Positions 8,501 through 16,997 are shown, counted from the first letter of the stretch. The stretch is 21,866 nt of DNA from a bacterium (GCA_030429345.1 JAUIFJ010000047.1:1-21866); one strand, 5' to 3'. The notes: generated from the letters alone by a model not told the origin. Made by a program: numbers and translations.

Positions 8501-10140
8501 GCAACCATCACCTGCCCAGCGCGATGGGCCCCGACGCGATGGTCGCCCCCATGTGGGACGACCACCTGACCCAGCCGGGGGATGTATACACCTGGTTCGA
8601 CGAGGCCAGCGACACCTTCATCATCGAGTGGTACAACCTGAACGCCAACCAGAGCGGCGGCCCCAACTCCTTCCAGCTGATCCTCTACGATCCGGTGGCC
8701 TACCCGACGGGCACCGGCGACGGCGAGTTCAAGTTCCAGTACAATGTCTTCAACGACAACCAGAGCGCCGGAACGGACTTTCCCTATTGCTCGATCGGCA
8801 TTAAGGATCACAGCTCGACCATGGGCATGACGCTGAAGAACTACGGCATTCTAGATCCCACCATGCACCCCGTAGCGGCGGGCACAGCCGTCTTTTTCAC
8901 CACCACGGTCAGCGGCGTGCTCGATCCGGCGCAGCTCGAGCTGGACCCGGCCGGCCTGAGCGTGCAGGTGGCGGCCGGCGACACGGTCAGCGACAGCCTG
9001 GAGATCGGCAACCTGGGCGAGGCGCCGCTCTTCTGGGAGGCCCGGCTGGGCTTCGACTCCCGCGACAGCGGCGGCCCCGACAGCTTCGGCTACGAGTGGG
9101 TCGACTCCAACGAACCCGAAGGGCCCGTATACAACTGGATCGATGCCGGCGAGAACGCGGTGCCGGTGACCTTCGTGCACAACGACAGCACCTCCGGCGG
9201 GTACGACATCGGATTCGACTTCCACTTCTATGACCAGGTCTTCGACCAGTTCCGCGTCAGCGCCAACGGCTTCATCAGTTTCACCTCCTTCTCCGGCGCG
9301 TGGAGCAACCAGCCGTTGCCCGCCGCGGAGGCTCCCGAAAACAGCATCTGCGTCTGGTGGGACGACCTGCGCCCGGAGGACGACGAGCCCGGCTTCTGCT
9401 GGTTCGAAAGCAACGGCGAGGACCAGCTGGTAATCAGCTGGACGGAGGTGCCGCACTGGAATCCGGACACGCAGGGCGGCCCCTTCACCATGCAGGCCAT
9501 CCTGCAGGCCAACGGGCGCGTGACCCTGCAGTACGAAAGCCTGGGCGGCGGCGACCGTGGTACAGCGGGACTGCAGGGGCCGGATGCGGCGACGGGCTTC
9601 ACCGTGTTCCACAACCAGGCCGTCCAGGAGCCCTATGCCGTGCGCATCACGCCGCGGGGCTGGGCCGAACTCCTGGCGGACAGCGGTGTCGTGCCGAGCG
9701 GCGGCAGCCGCTGGCTGCCGATCCGCTTCAGCACCACCGCGGGCTACGACCTGCCCAACGGGGAATACAACGCGCAGCTGCAGCTCTTGACCAACGATCC
9801 CGACCAGACCGAGGTCCAACTGCCGCTGACGATGGTGGTGCAGACCACGGAGGTGGCAGAAGGGATCACGCTTCCCGAGAGCACGGCGCTGAAGGGGAAC
9901 GTCCCCAATCCCTTCAATCCGAGCACCGTGATCCATTTCGATCTGGCGCGTTCCGGACCTTTGAGCCTGAAGGTCTACAACCTGCTCGGCCAGCAGGTCG
10001 CGACCCTCGTCGACGGCCCCATGGAAGCCGGCAGCCACAGCCTGGCCTGGAACGCCTCCCGCCTGTCCAGCGGCGTCTACCTCCTGGAGATGACCCACCA
10101 GGACGGCCGTGACACAGCGAAGCTGATGCTGATGAAGTAG
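5533..10140 (+). CDS. Secreted gingipain-like C25 family protein with C-terminal sorting domain (paralogue B)
   Basis: 1535 residues, the same length as paralogue A; checked landmarks (W442, C470, first GPD domain at 899, sorting motif near 1457) fall on identical residue numbers, so the two align without a net gap. The signal peptide is about residues 1-20 (cleavage near LTRA|ET). The C25-like domain again has NYRGWVG instead of the gingipain His-Gly motif and keeps FTCGTGDF with C470. The two GPD/NGFISF domains and the C-terminal module ending in KLMLMK follow. The C25 core and GPD domains are most alike between paralogues; the Ig-like spacer about 580-900 differs most. Start chosen by AAAGGAG six bases upstream. 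Likely role: exported, surface-attached peptidase or degenerate peptidase used as an adhesin or binding protein; substrate unknown. Confidence 0.9.
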   Translation: MRHATVALGLCLVFAGLTRAETDIRLLDMDSGLAVRDQAGQSFRLQLDFEEPLLEEIAVNGQVYTLFQMEGEQGMLGRSGHPDLPLVNRLLELPDRSGFQVEILDGSWEVLENVLPLPMQETLHHAEDQPQPWQQDAELYTRDAWYPPEPLLLDEPSLLRNRRLAKASIVPVQVNPVTRQARVWTSMELGVRFAGEHPVNQRLLQLPEAERRLPAGIEKRIVNSPFPAEHALDELWLDPGDLPGKYLVFAHADALENPVTGLAELLEWKRQRGHTVVIESTPSILSTDSAIKARITQEYQAEEPVKFVLLCGDVDGNFAIASNGSSGYDHYFSTIEGNDILADVSVGRLSADNLTQMATITNKILQYERTPWITNTDWLKRAFLLVGSSQCHLSMRQISRSIGAELVDRRGYTDIDTTWCQGGSVVVPAFNGGLSFYNYRGWVGMEGLSSSEVLGMTQGPRTPVVTIFTCGTGDFTFGDDMTEHFLRSGNPTTPGGAVACMGYATLSTHTRYNNVMCGGFYAAFLEHDVPEVGNCLAHSKFELFQTLPPGDFNIANFSNWGNLMGDPGLRMWAGDLAELQVEVPSVLRAGAGFLQLQVQSGGVAQEGAVVSVFQDQGEGAYLQQVVLSDMAGMAWIDLAGLQEGELTLTVGTHRHLPLQATIPVSSGTMNPVLAAYTVDGNAEAVPGAPDQALGLQVLNSGDSALGNLSITAALDAAYGTVSGGPLALGSLAQGATSAPLEGLLLSPAPGLADGERLPLLLTVAADEGTVEMLAPVRISAPTLVLESQQYPEGEWLPASSRSLRLTLQNAGTLTGEAASFELVSGDEDFVQVTSASSFTATIAPEETVIHDFEVEVTQDALVGMTLPLHVEITMNGGDVSQRIDLLVPVGTPGADDPTGPDAWGYWAYESADLGYAQAPVFDWIGIAPAEGGEGTLVPLNDNGDEQDDAAMVDLPFGFSYYGEYYNEIMVCSNGFISFGDPGVWFETDFRNHHLPSAMGPDAMVAPMWDDHLTQPGDVYTWFDEASDTFIIEWYNLNANQSGGPNSFQLILYDPVAYPTGTGDGEFKFQYNVFNDNQSAGTDFPYCSIGIKDHSSTMGMTLKNYGILDPTMHPVAAGTAVFFTTTVSGVLDPAQLELDPAGLSVQVAAGDTVSDSLEIGNLGEAPLFWEARLGFDSRDSGGPDSFGYEWVDSNEPEGPVYNWIDAGENAVPVTFVHNDSTSGGYDIGFDFHFYDQVFDQFRVSANGFISFTSFSGAWSNQPLPAAEAPENSICVWWDDLRPEDDEPGFCWFESNGEDQLVISWTEVPHWNPDTQGGPFTMQAILQANGRVTLQYESLGGGDRGTAGLQGPDAATGFTVFHNQAVQEPYAVRITPRGWAELLADSGVVPSGGSRWLPIRFSTTAGYDLPNGEYNAQLQLLTNDPDQTEVQLPLTMVVQTTEVAEGITLPESTALKGNVPNPFNPSTVIHFDLARSGPLSLKVYNLLGQQVATLVDGPMEAGSHSLAWNASRLSSGVYLLEMTHQDGRDTAKLMLMK

Positions 10141-10166
10141 CTCTTCGTCACACTTGCGCCTACGAC

Positions 10167-10200
10167 AAGGCCCGCCTTTCTCGCGAAGGCGGGCCTTTTT
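10167..10200 (+). terminator. Rho-independent terminator of peptidase paralogue B
   Basis: A 12-bp perfect stem (AAGGCCCGCCTT at 10167-10178 with 10186-10197), a 7-nt loop and a T run. It starts 26 nt past the stop codon, as with the other two array terminators, and shares the preceding CTTCGTCACAC stretch. Confidence 0.92.
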
Positions 10201-10302
10201 GTTCTCACGCGGAGACGCAGAGGCACTGAGAGGAAGGCGGCAGGAGAACGCCTTCTTTCAATGCCGATGCATCTCGGTATCTCTGTATCTCTGCGCGAGA
10301 AC
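10201..10302. repeat. Palindromic intergenic repeat, copy 3 (diverged)
   Basis: The ends are GTTCTCACGCGGAGACGCAG on the left and TCTCTGCGCGAGAAC on the right, an inverted pair of the same family as copies 1 and 2. The centre (about 10235-10270) is unrelated to the centre shared by those copies. It fills the space between the array terminator and the convergent ferritin terminator. Confidence 0.75.
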
Positions 10303-10328
10303 AAAAAAGCCGGCATTGCTGCCGGCTT
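10303..10328 (-). terminator. Rho-independent terminator of the ferritin gene
   Basis: On the minus strand AAGCCGGCA, loop GCAA, TGCCGGCTT is a 9-bp perfect stem followed by a T run (10308-10303). It lies 22 nt after the ferritin stop and faces the convergent terminator of peptidase paralogue B. Confidence 0.92.
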
Positions 10329-10350
10329 CGGTAGTCGCTGTCTCATGTGC

Positions 10351-10863
10351 CTAGGCGGCGGGCGGGGCCTCGCCGGCGCGCAGGGCGCCGATCTCGCGGT
10401 CAATGAAGAAGAGGCCGTGGCCGTCGGTGCCGATCAGCTCGAACTTGTCCAGGATCGTGCGATACAGGGCTTCCTCTTCGCGCTGCTCGCTGACGAACCA
10501 CTGCAGGAAGTTCAGCGTGGTGAAATCCTTCTCCTCCATGCACAGCTCGACCAGGTTGCCGATGGCGGCGGTGACTTCCTTCTCGTGCTCATAGGCCTGG
10601 GCAAACAGCTTGCCGGCGCTGTCGAAATTCGTGGGCGGACCGTCGATCGGTCCCACTTCGGCCAGGTTGCCCGCTTCCAGGATGTAGTCGAAAACCCGGG
10701 CCATGTGGGTCATCTCTTCCGCGGCATGGGCGCGCAGGAAGGAAGCGCAGCCCTCCAGGCCCTGCTGGTCGGCCCAGGCGCTCATCTGCAGGTAAAGGTT
10801 GGACGAATAGAATTCAATGCCGATCTGCTTGTTGAGCGCGTCGGCGAGCTTCTTGCTGAGCAT
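10351..10863 (-). CDS. ftnA: Ferritin (FtnA-type iron storage protein)
   Basis: 170 residues, normal length for bacterial non-haem ferritin. It should form a 24-subunit cytoplasmic shell that oxidises Fe(II) and stores the mineral. The ferroxidase residues fall on the same numbers as I recall for E. coli FtnA: E17 and Y24 (IEFYSSNLYLQM), E50 and H53 (AEEMTH), E94 (YEHEKE), Q127 and E130 (SEQREEE). The open frame extends 34 codons further upstream, but the ATG at 10863 is preferred because MLSKKLADALNKQ is the canonical ferritin N-terminus and a GGGGGA sequence lies six bases before it. It has its own terminator and sits 103 bp after the tamB-like gene; whether it is transcribed alone or as the tail of that operon is not clear from sequence. 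Confidence 0.95.
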   Translation of the reverse strand: MLSKKLADALNKQIGIEFYSSNLYLQMSAWADQQGLEGCASFLRAHAAEEMTHMARVFDYILEAGNLAEVGPIDGPPTNFDSAGKLFAQAYEHEKEVTAAIGNLVELCMEEKDFTTLNFLQWFVSEQREEEALYRTILDKFELIGTDGHGLFFIDREIGALRAGEAPPAA

Positions 10864-10966
10864 GGGTAGTCCCCCGGTTGTTCGACATCGTGAAGGTACA
10901 GGATAGCAAGTCGGCAGCGAAAAGGTGAGCGGGGAATCGTCCCAGGCGGCACTCCTGCTGCCCACC

Positions 10967-13900
10967 CTAGTAGTTCACCCGGTAGCGCAGCACCAGGCGC
11001 GGATCGCCCTTGAAGGCCGAGTTCTCGTTCAGCGGATCGAAGAGCACTTCCCCCGTGAGACTCAGGTTGGGGTTGACCGAGTACTCCAGCGAGTAGAGCT
11101 GGAAGAGGTTGAAGCCTTCGCGTTCGTCGACGCCGGCCGTGGACTGCAGCTGGCCGGTCCAGCTGGCGAAATAACGCGGCCCGATCTCCTTGCCCATGAA
11201 GACCCGCGTGCCCTGCAGGTAGTTCCAGTAGGAGCTGCGGTAGTCCTTTTCCGTGGACAGCAGGTCCTCCGCCGTGTTCTGCAGCACGGGAAGGTAGATG
11301 CGTACGACATCCAGGTCCAGCTGCCGGCGTATACGGTTCTCGACAGGCGTCAGCGGAAGCGGCAGCAGGCCGGCCACCACGCCGGGGAGCACGGACTGGA
11401 AGCTGTCCACCGGGTTTTCCGGATCGATGCCCAGTTCGGGCAGGAACTGCTCGACCACCCGCCCCTGCTCGTCCTCCAGCTTGAGCTGGATCTGCGACCA
11501 GCGGCCGCGTTCGAGCAGGTTGCCGAACTCGTCCTCGACGACCAGTTTCAGGTAGTAGGTCCGTGTGCCCTTGTTGAAGTTGTAGCTGCCGGTCAGCCCC
11601 TCGCCGGCATCGTAGGCGTAGTAGTCCGCCGTGCCCCAGACGATCGGCAGCAGGCTGCTGCGGTCGAACTCCATACCGATCTCGTCCACGGAGAAGCTGA
11701 GGAAAAGGTACTGGATATCGCCCTGTGTGCTGAGCAGGTTGCCCTCGACGCGGAAGCTGGCATCGTCCACCTGCCCGGTGAAGAGCACCGGATCGTCGTC
11801 GCGGTTCAGTGTCACATCCACCGTGATCCGGTCCAGGTAGCCCTTCAGGGTGCTGAAGAAGGCCACGTCCTCGAAGCCCTGGATCTCCTTGTAGTAGTTG
11901 CAGTTGCGTCCCGGCCGCACGGCCAGGTCCCAGTCGATGCTGTTGAGGAAGTCGATCGTCGCCACCAGGATCGGCGGCGGCGGCGAGGTCCCCTTGATGA
12001 AGGGAAAGGTGAAGCGGATGTTGCGCACGTCGACGCTGCCCCGTACGACAGGGCGCTCCAGCGGACCGGCCAGCCAGACCTGCTCGCCGGGCAGCCGGCC
12101 CTGTATACGCGCTTCGCCGTCCCAGTTCAGCTCCATCATGCCCGGGACGATCACGTCCAGGTACTCGTCCGGATCCTCCATCTCTACCTGGAGCACACCC
12201 AGGTCGATCCCGGCGAAGACCCAGGGCTGAAGCGCGCGGCCGTCCTCCGTGACGACATCGTATACATTGCGGATGACCAGGCCGCCATCGCCGGAGCGCG
12301 CGTGGAAATCGCGGATCTGCAGGCGCCCATCGGCCAGTGCCAGGTCGAGACGCAGGTCGCGGACCTCGCGGAAGACCGACTCCAGGTTCATCCAGCCTTC
12401 GTCCAGGCTCACCTCGCCGCTCAGCAGCCTCGGCTCGGCCAGGGTGCCGGCCAGTTGCAGATCGGCACGAAAGTCGCCTCCGCCCGCCCTCAGGAACTCG
12501 TCCCCTTTGCTGAAGAGGCCCAGGGGGTCGCCGCGTGCCTGGAGGCGAAGGTCGATCTCGCGCTCTCCGATAAGCGGCAGGGTGCCGGCAAGAAGCAGCT
12601 CCATCGGCTGCGCTCCGCCGCGCACCAGGCTCAGGCTGTCGACACGCAGGACGCCGGCATTCGCATCTGCCAGCGTGGTTGACAGGGAATCGTTCTTCAC
12701 CAGCGCCAGCTGATCCAGGGTGCAGCTCAAGTGCATGGAATCGAAATCGCGCCGCAGCAGACGCAGGGGTTCCATATGGAATTCGGCCCGCGGCATGGAA
12801 AGGCTGCCGCCCTGCAGCGCGAGCTGGGCCTCGCCGCTGAGCAGGCCCTCGGCCTCCAGGGGCGCTTCAGGCCACAGGGAAGCCAATTCGACCTGGTTGA
12901 GCTGCAGCCTGCCTTCCCCCGAACTCATGTCGGGGTTGAAGGTGAAGCGGGTCTGCCCCAGGTCGAGGCCGCCGTAGCGCAGCCTCCCGTCCGGCATCGA
13001 GACCCGATTGGCTCCCAGTTCGAGCTGGGTCCACCAGTGCAGCATGCTCGCTCCGGGGACGGTCCACTGGTAGTCGACCGCGCCGCGCAGGCCCACCCGG
13101 TCCAGGGATCCTTCGCCCGCCAGCTGCAGGAGCACGCGCCCGCTTTCCTCCGCGGGCGACTCGCGCGGCAGCAGGTTGAGCAGCGGCCGCAAAGGGACCG
13201 GTCCCGAATCCAGGTCGAGCAGGTAGCTGCGCTGCTCCAGATCGATCACGCCCGAGAGCTGCAGGTTTTCCAGCAGCACCAGGGAATCAATGTAGACCAG
13301 GCCGCTGGCGAAGCGCAGGCCGGTCTCCCCGCCCAGGGGATCCCCCCAGGCAGTCATGCCGCGTACGTCCGCGTGCAGCGCAGGCTCGCCCTCCTCCACC
13401 CCGCTCAGGTCCCCTTCGACCCGGCCGCGGAAGGTGGGCAGGTCCAGGTCGAGAGCGGCGGACCAGGCGTCTTCCCGTCGCTGCAGCAGGAAGGAGCTTC
13501 CGGCCTCTTCCATCCAGGGAAAGGGTTCGCGCAGCAGACGGCGCAAGGGCGGGACAATGTCCAGCAGTTCGAGCCTTGCCTGCCGTGTTCCATCGCCTCC
13601 GAGCGTCAGGGAGCCCGCCGGCCGCTCCCCGTCGCGGAACCGGCCCGACAGACCGTCGGGAGAGGCCTGCAGGCTCCAGGCGAGAGCCACCGGGGAAGAG
13701 CCCAGGCTCCCCTGCCACTCCGTGGTCCACTCCTCTTTTGTCACACGAAGGCTTCCTTCCCCGGCAAGGGCCTGCCCTTCGCGCAGATCCAGGCCCGCGG
13801 GCAGAACCCCGTCCAGGGGGAGCTCCGCGCGAAGATCCAGCTCCAGCAGTTGCGGATCAGCGGCCTGCAGGCGCCCCTCGCCGTCCAGGCGCAGGCCGCG

Positions 13901-15103
13901 GGGCCCTTCCATCCGTATACGGGGGATCCAGAGCGAATCGGGACGCCCCCGCAGGACGAGGGACAAGGTATCACAGACCTCGCCGCGCACGCGCAGCCGC
14001 GAAGCATCCAGGGCCAGCTCGGCCTCGGGGCGGCTCCAGTGGCCCCGCAGGGCGAGACCCAGGGCCAGGCGCCCCAGGGGAAAATCCGGTGGCAGCTCGC
14101 CGAGCGCGTGCGCCAGGTCCTGCAGCTCCAGCGACTCCCCGTCCAGCGCGAGCTCCAGGTCCGGCGCCAGGCGCCCGCCGCCCTGCAGCCGCCAGCCACC
14201 GAGGCCCAGTTCCAGGCGATCCACTCGCAGCTCCCGCGAATCCAGCCGGAACTCGGCCTGGCCCTGCAGGAGCGAGTCGAATCCCTGGATCCGCGCTCCT
14301 TCCAGCGCCAATCGCCCTTCCCCGTAGAGACTGTCCAGCCCCTGGGGTCCGAAGCGGCCTCCGGCGACGGCATTGCCGCGCACCTCTCCCCGCAGGTGCT
14401 CCTGCAATGCGGGCAGGAAGTTGCTGCCGATTCGCAGCTGGTTCAGGGTGAGATCGAAGCTCCCGCGCCGCTGTTCCGGCTGCAGGAGCGCTCGAAAGGA
14501 GAGGCCGCGACCAGCCAGGCTATCCGCTGTCCCCAGCTGGGCCAGGCCGCTTTCGATGCGCGCCTCGACTCCGCGGGCATGGGGCCAGAGCAGGCCTTCC
14601 AGGTGCTCGAGAATCCGCAGGCGGCCATGGCCTGTGACGAGGTCCAGGCTGCCGTCCTGGATGCGGCAGTTGGGCACGGCCTCCGCCAGGCGGAAGAGGT
14701 CTTCCCAGCTTCCTTTCGAACTGTCGTCCCGTTCGGCCGGCATGCGAAGCAGCGCCGGCCGCAGGGTCAGGCCGGGAGCGTCGAAGCGAGCTTCCTTGAG
14801 CAGGGAAAGAGGTTCGGAAGGCTGGAAGAGATACTGCAGCGGCGAGATCTGCAGGCGCGCGCTGCGACAGGAAAGGCTCCAGGAGGAATCGGGCGCCTGC
14901 AGTTCAAGTCCGCCCAGCTCGATGCCCATCAGGCGAGGGCTGAGGCTGGCGATGCGACTGGCATAGCCTGCCTCCCGGAAACGCTGCTCGATGCCGGCGC
15001 GCAGACGATCTCCCAGGTCGAAGGCGCGCCAGACGGCCAGGAGGCTGCATGCCAGAGCGACCAGGACCAGGGTCAGTACCCAGATCCAGCGTCGGTGTCT
15101 CAT
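10967..15103 (-). CDS. TamB/AsmA-like translocation and assembly protein (DUF490 family)
   Basis: 1378 residues. An N-terminal signal anchor (about 7-25: IWVLTLVLVALACSLLAV) is followed by a long region of short beta-strand repeats rich in 'L-x-L-x-G' and 'G-x-x-x-L-x-G-x-A-x-L', and a C-terminal TamB-like domain ending in LVLRYRVNY. TamB-type proteins span the periplasm as a beta-groove between the inner membrane and an Omp85 partner. They support outer-membrane protein insertion or lipid transport. No Omp85 (TamA/BamA) gene lies in the window. Its ATG overlaps the TGA of uppS (ATGA), so the two are probably translationally coupled. Family assignment rests on architecture and C-terminal character rather than a single diagnostic motif. 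Confidence 0.8.
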   Translation of the reverse strand: MRHRRWIWVLTLVLVALACSLLAVWRAFDLGDRLRAGIEQRFREAGYASRIASLSPRLMGIELGGLELQAPDSSWSLSCRSARLQISPLQYLFQPSEPLSLLKEARFDAPGLTLRPALLRMPAERDDSSKGSWEDLFRLAEAVPNCRIQDGSLDLVTGHGRLRILEHLEGLLWPHARGVEARIESGLAQLGTADSLAGRGLSFRALLQPEQRRGSFDLTLNQLRIGSNFLPALQEHLRGEVRGNAVAGGRFGPQGLDSLYGEGRLALEGARIQGFDSLLQGQAEFRLDSRELRVDRLELGLGGWRLQGGGRLAPDLELALDGESLELQDLAHALGELPPDFPLGRLALGLALRGHWSRPEAELALDASRLRVRGEVCDTLSLVLRGRPDSLWIPRIRMEGPRGLRLDGEGRLQAADPQLLELDLRAELPLDGVLPAGLDLREGQALAGEGSLRVTKEEWTTEWQGSLGSSPVALAWSLQASPDGLSGRFRDGERPAGSLTLGGDGTRQARLELLDIVPPLRRLLREPFPWMEEAGSSFLLQRREDAWSAALDLDLPTFRGRVEGDLSGVEEGEPALHADVRGMTAWGDPLGGETGLRFASGLVYIDSLVLLENLQLSGVIDLEQRSYLLDLDSGPVPLRPLLNLLPRESPAEESGRVLLQLAGEGSLDRVGLRGAVDYQWTVPGASMLHWWTQLELGANRVSMPDGRLRYGGLDLGQTRFTFNPDMSSGEGRLQLNQVELASLWPEAPLEAEGLLSGEAQLALQGGSLSMPRAEFHMEPLRLLRRDFDSMHLSCTLDQLALVKNDSLSTTLADANAGVLRVDSLSLVRGGAQPMELLLAGTLPLIGEREIDLRLQARGDPLGLFSKGDEFLRAGGGDFRADLQLAGTLAEPRLLSGEVSLDEGWMNLESVFREVRDLRLDLALADGRLQIRDFHARSGDGGLVIRNVYDVVTEDGRALQPWVFAGIDLGVLQVEMEDPDEYLDVIVPGMMELNWDGEARIQGRLPGEQVWLAGPLERPVVRGSVDVRNIRFTFPFIKGTSPPPPILVATIDFLNSIDWDLAVRPGRNCNYYKEIQGFEDVAFFSTLKGYLDRITVDVTLNRDDDPVLFTGQVDDASFRVEGNLLSTQGDIQYLFLSFSVDEIGMEFDRSSLLPIVWGTADYYAYDAGEGLTGSYNFNKGTRTYYLKLVVEDEFGNLLERGRWSQIQLKLEDEQGRVVEQFLPELGIDPENPVDSFQSVLPGVVAGLLPLPLTPVENRIRRQLDLDVVRIYLPVLQNTAEDLLSTEKDYRSSYWNYLQGTRVFMGKEIGPRYFASWTGQLQSTAGVDEREGFNLFQLYSLEYSVNPNLSLTGEVLFDPLNENSAFKGDPRLVLRYRVNY

Positions 15104-15816
15104 GGGTGCAGCTGTTCGGAGGTGCGGCCGAAGCGCCGCTCACGGTTGGCGAAGACCTTGAGCGCCTCCAGGAACTGCTCCCGTCGGAACTCGGGCCAGG
15201 GAAGGTCGCAGACGTGCAGCTCCGTATACGCGAGCTGCCAGAGCAGGAAGTTACTCAACCGGTACTCGCCGCCCGTCCGGATCAGCAGGTCGGGGTCCGG
15301 CAGGTCGCTGTTGAAGAGGTAGGAGGACAGCAGCTCTTCCGTGACACGCTCGTGTCCGTCCGCCAGCAGGCGGTTGACGGCGTGGACAATCTCCTGGCGG
15401 CTGCCGTAGGACAGGGCCAGGCTGAGCACCAGGCCCGTGTTCCCTCGCGTGCGCTCCATGGCTTCCTGCAGGCCCTTGCGCGGGCCGGAGGGCAGGTCGT
15501 CCAGGAAGCCCAGGGCGCGCACCTGGACATTCTTCCGGTGCAGGCGCTCGACTTCCGAGCGCAGGGTCGCCAGCAGCAGGTTCATCAGCGCGCTGACCTC
15601 GGAGGCCGGGCGTTCCCAGTTCTCGCTGCTGAAGGTATACAGGGTCAGGTGGGGAATGCCCAGTTCGCCGGCGGTCTCGACGATCTCGCGGACGGAGTTG
15701 ACGCCTTCGCGGTGTCCCGCGACACGGGGCAGGCGCCGGGACTTGGCCCAGCGTCCGTTGCCGTCCATGATGATCGCCACATGGGACGGCAGTGCTCCCG
15801 GGGAAGGCGCACTCAT
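15100..15816 (-). CDS. uppS: Undecaprenyl diphosphate synthase (di-trans,poly-cis)
   Basis: 238 residues. This cis-prenyltransferase adds isopentenyl diphosphate units to farnesyl diphosphate to make the C55 carrier for peptidoglycan and other envelope polymers. Diagnostic motifs are present in order: HVAIIMDGNGRWA (12-24, with catalytic D18), GHREG (34-38), YTFSSENWERP (60-70), LSYGSRQEI, and DPDLLIRTGGEYRLSNFLLW with WQLAYTEL near the C-terminus. The start lies 5 bp after the stop of the TPR gene and no good ribosome binding site is visible, which suggests translational coupling. The stop overlaps the start of the tamB-like gene. Confidence 0.97.
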   Translation of the reverse strand: MSAPSPGALPSHVAIIMDGNGRWAKSRRLPRVAGHREGVNSVREIVETAGELGIPHLTLYTFSSENWERPASEVSALMNLLLATLRSEVERLHRKNVQVRALGFLDDLPSGPRKGLQEAMERTRGNTGLVLSLALSYGSRQEIVHAVNRLLADGHERVTEELLSSYLFNSDLPDPDLLIRTGGEYRLSNFLLWQLAYTELHVCDLPWPEFRREQFLEALKVFANRERRFGRTSEQLHP

Positions 15817-15821
15817 CGGGG

Positions 15822-16997
15822 CTACTGGGTCAGGGCCGTACCGCGGCCGATCATCTCCGCGTCCCCGCGGGCAGCTCCCAGGCGGATCAGGGCCACGCCG
15901 AGATTCTGCTTGACCACCGCGTTGCCGCTGTCGTAGGCATAGGCCGGCTCGTAGTGGGCGACCGCCTTTTCGAGCAGAGGCGTGGCATCCTCTTCCATGG
16001 AAAGATTGTCCGCCAGGATCAGGCTGTAGAGGCCGATCTGCCGGTTGCAGTCATAGACCAGATCCTCGCCCAGGCCCTCCATGGCCAGGGTCTTCTCGAA
16101 CTGTGACACGGCCTTGTCGTACTCTTCCGCCTGGGCGTAGAGGGTGGCGATATCGTAGCTCATGTCGGGGTCGTCGGGATTCTTCTCGTAGGCGCGCTGC
16201 AGGCGAGTGAAGGCCAGGCGCCGCGCTTCCTCGCGGGCGGGGCCTTCCTCCATGGCATTGGCCAGTTCCAGGCTGGCATAGCCGTAGAGCTTGAGCACCT
16301 CGCTGCTCTCGCCGAAGCGCTCCATGTAGTTCTCGGCCGTCTGGACCACTTCGTCATTGAAGCGGAAGTTGGACCAGGCTTCGAGCTTCTGCAACATGAA
16401 GCGGCTCGAATCCGGGTGGATCTCGAGCATTCTGTCGTACAAACCGGCCCGCTGCTCAATGGCTTTCCTCCGCTCCTCGCCGCGTGAGAAGACGGCCAGG
16501 TTGTTCAGCGCGCCCTGCGCGGCCAGGTAGCTGTTGAGGCTGTCGGGCTGGATGCGCCCCGCCACAAGGAAGTCCTCGACGGCGCTCTGGTACTGCTCGC
16601 GGCAGGCCAGCGTGTCACCGGCCTCGATGGCCCCGATGGCCTTGTTCTGCGCGGCGACGCCGGAATTGAAGACGCCGACCCATTCATTGTATACAATATC
16701 CGCGGCGCGCTTGCCGAATTTCCTGATGCGCTTCTCCTTGTCGCCGCTGCTCTCGATGCGCTTGAAGGCATCGTTCATTTTCTCCCAGTCGCCCTTCTCG
16801 GCGTAGAGCTCGACCAGGAAGGCATAGAGCTCGGCCTCCTGGTGCCCCTTGGCGGCGCCCTGCTCGGCGAACTCGAGGGCCTTGACCGGATCGCCCTGCT
16901 TGTAATACAGCTTGGCGCTGGTCAGCTCGACCGACTTGGCCAGGGCCGATTGCGACATCATCAGGAACATCGGGACCAGGATCAGCAGGCGCTTCAT
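15822..16997 (-). CDS. Exported tetratricopeptide-repeat protein
   Basis: 391 residues from the ATG at 16997. That start is chosen because MKRLLILVPMFLMMSQSALA is a clean signal peptide, GAGAGGTGG lies just upstream, and the ATG overlaps the mtnA stop (ATGA); the frame stays open for nine more codons upstream. The mature protein is mostly helical with degenerate TPR units, for example residues about 4-50 of the mature chain (KLYYKQGDPVKALEFAEQG, then ELYAEKGDWEKM) and about 275-310 (DPDMSYDIATLYAQAEEYDKA), plus a last unit ending in VVKQNLGVALIRLG. It is probably periplasmic and a scaffold for other proteins; partner unknown. No catalytic motif is visible. Confidence 0.85.
   Translation of the reverse strand: MKRLLILVPMFLMMSQSALAKSVELTSAKLYYKQGDPVKALEFAEQGAAKGHQEAELYAFLVELYAEKGDWEKMNDAFKRIESSGDKEKRIRKFGKRAADIVYNEWVGVFNSGVAAQNKAIGAIEAGDTLACREQYQSAVEDFLVAGRIQPDSLNSYLAAQGALNNLAVFSRGEERRKAIEQRAGLYDRMLEIHPDSSRFMLQKLEAWSNFRFNDEVVQTAENYMERFGESSEVLKLYGYASLELANAMEEGPAREEARRLAFTRLQRAYEKNPDDPDMSYDIATLYAQAEEYDKAVSQFEKTLAMEGLGEDLVYDCNRQIGLYSLILADNLSMEEDATPLLEKAVAHYEPAYAYDSGNAVVKQNLGVALIRLGAARGDAEMIGRGTALTQ

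Noticed and set aside
10864-10966. Possible promoter for the ferritin gene (TATCCT-like box, minus strand)
   Set aside because: The box is weak and no matching upstream element is clear. FCB promoters differ from the E. coli consensus, so I cannot support a call.
10925-15322. Long plus-strand open frames (585 and 863 codons) opposite the tamB-like gene
   Set aside because: They are antisense shadows with Gln/Arg/Ala-rich low-information sequence. The minus-strand frame has a signal anchor, ATGA coupling to uppS and a TamB-like C-terminus.
15100-15816. RTGGE in UppS considered as a mutated RTSGE motif
   Set aside because: RTGGE is a normal variant in active UppS enzymes, as I recall for E. 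coli, so it is not an anomaly.
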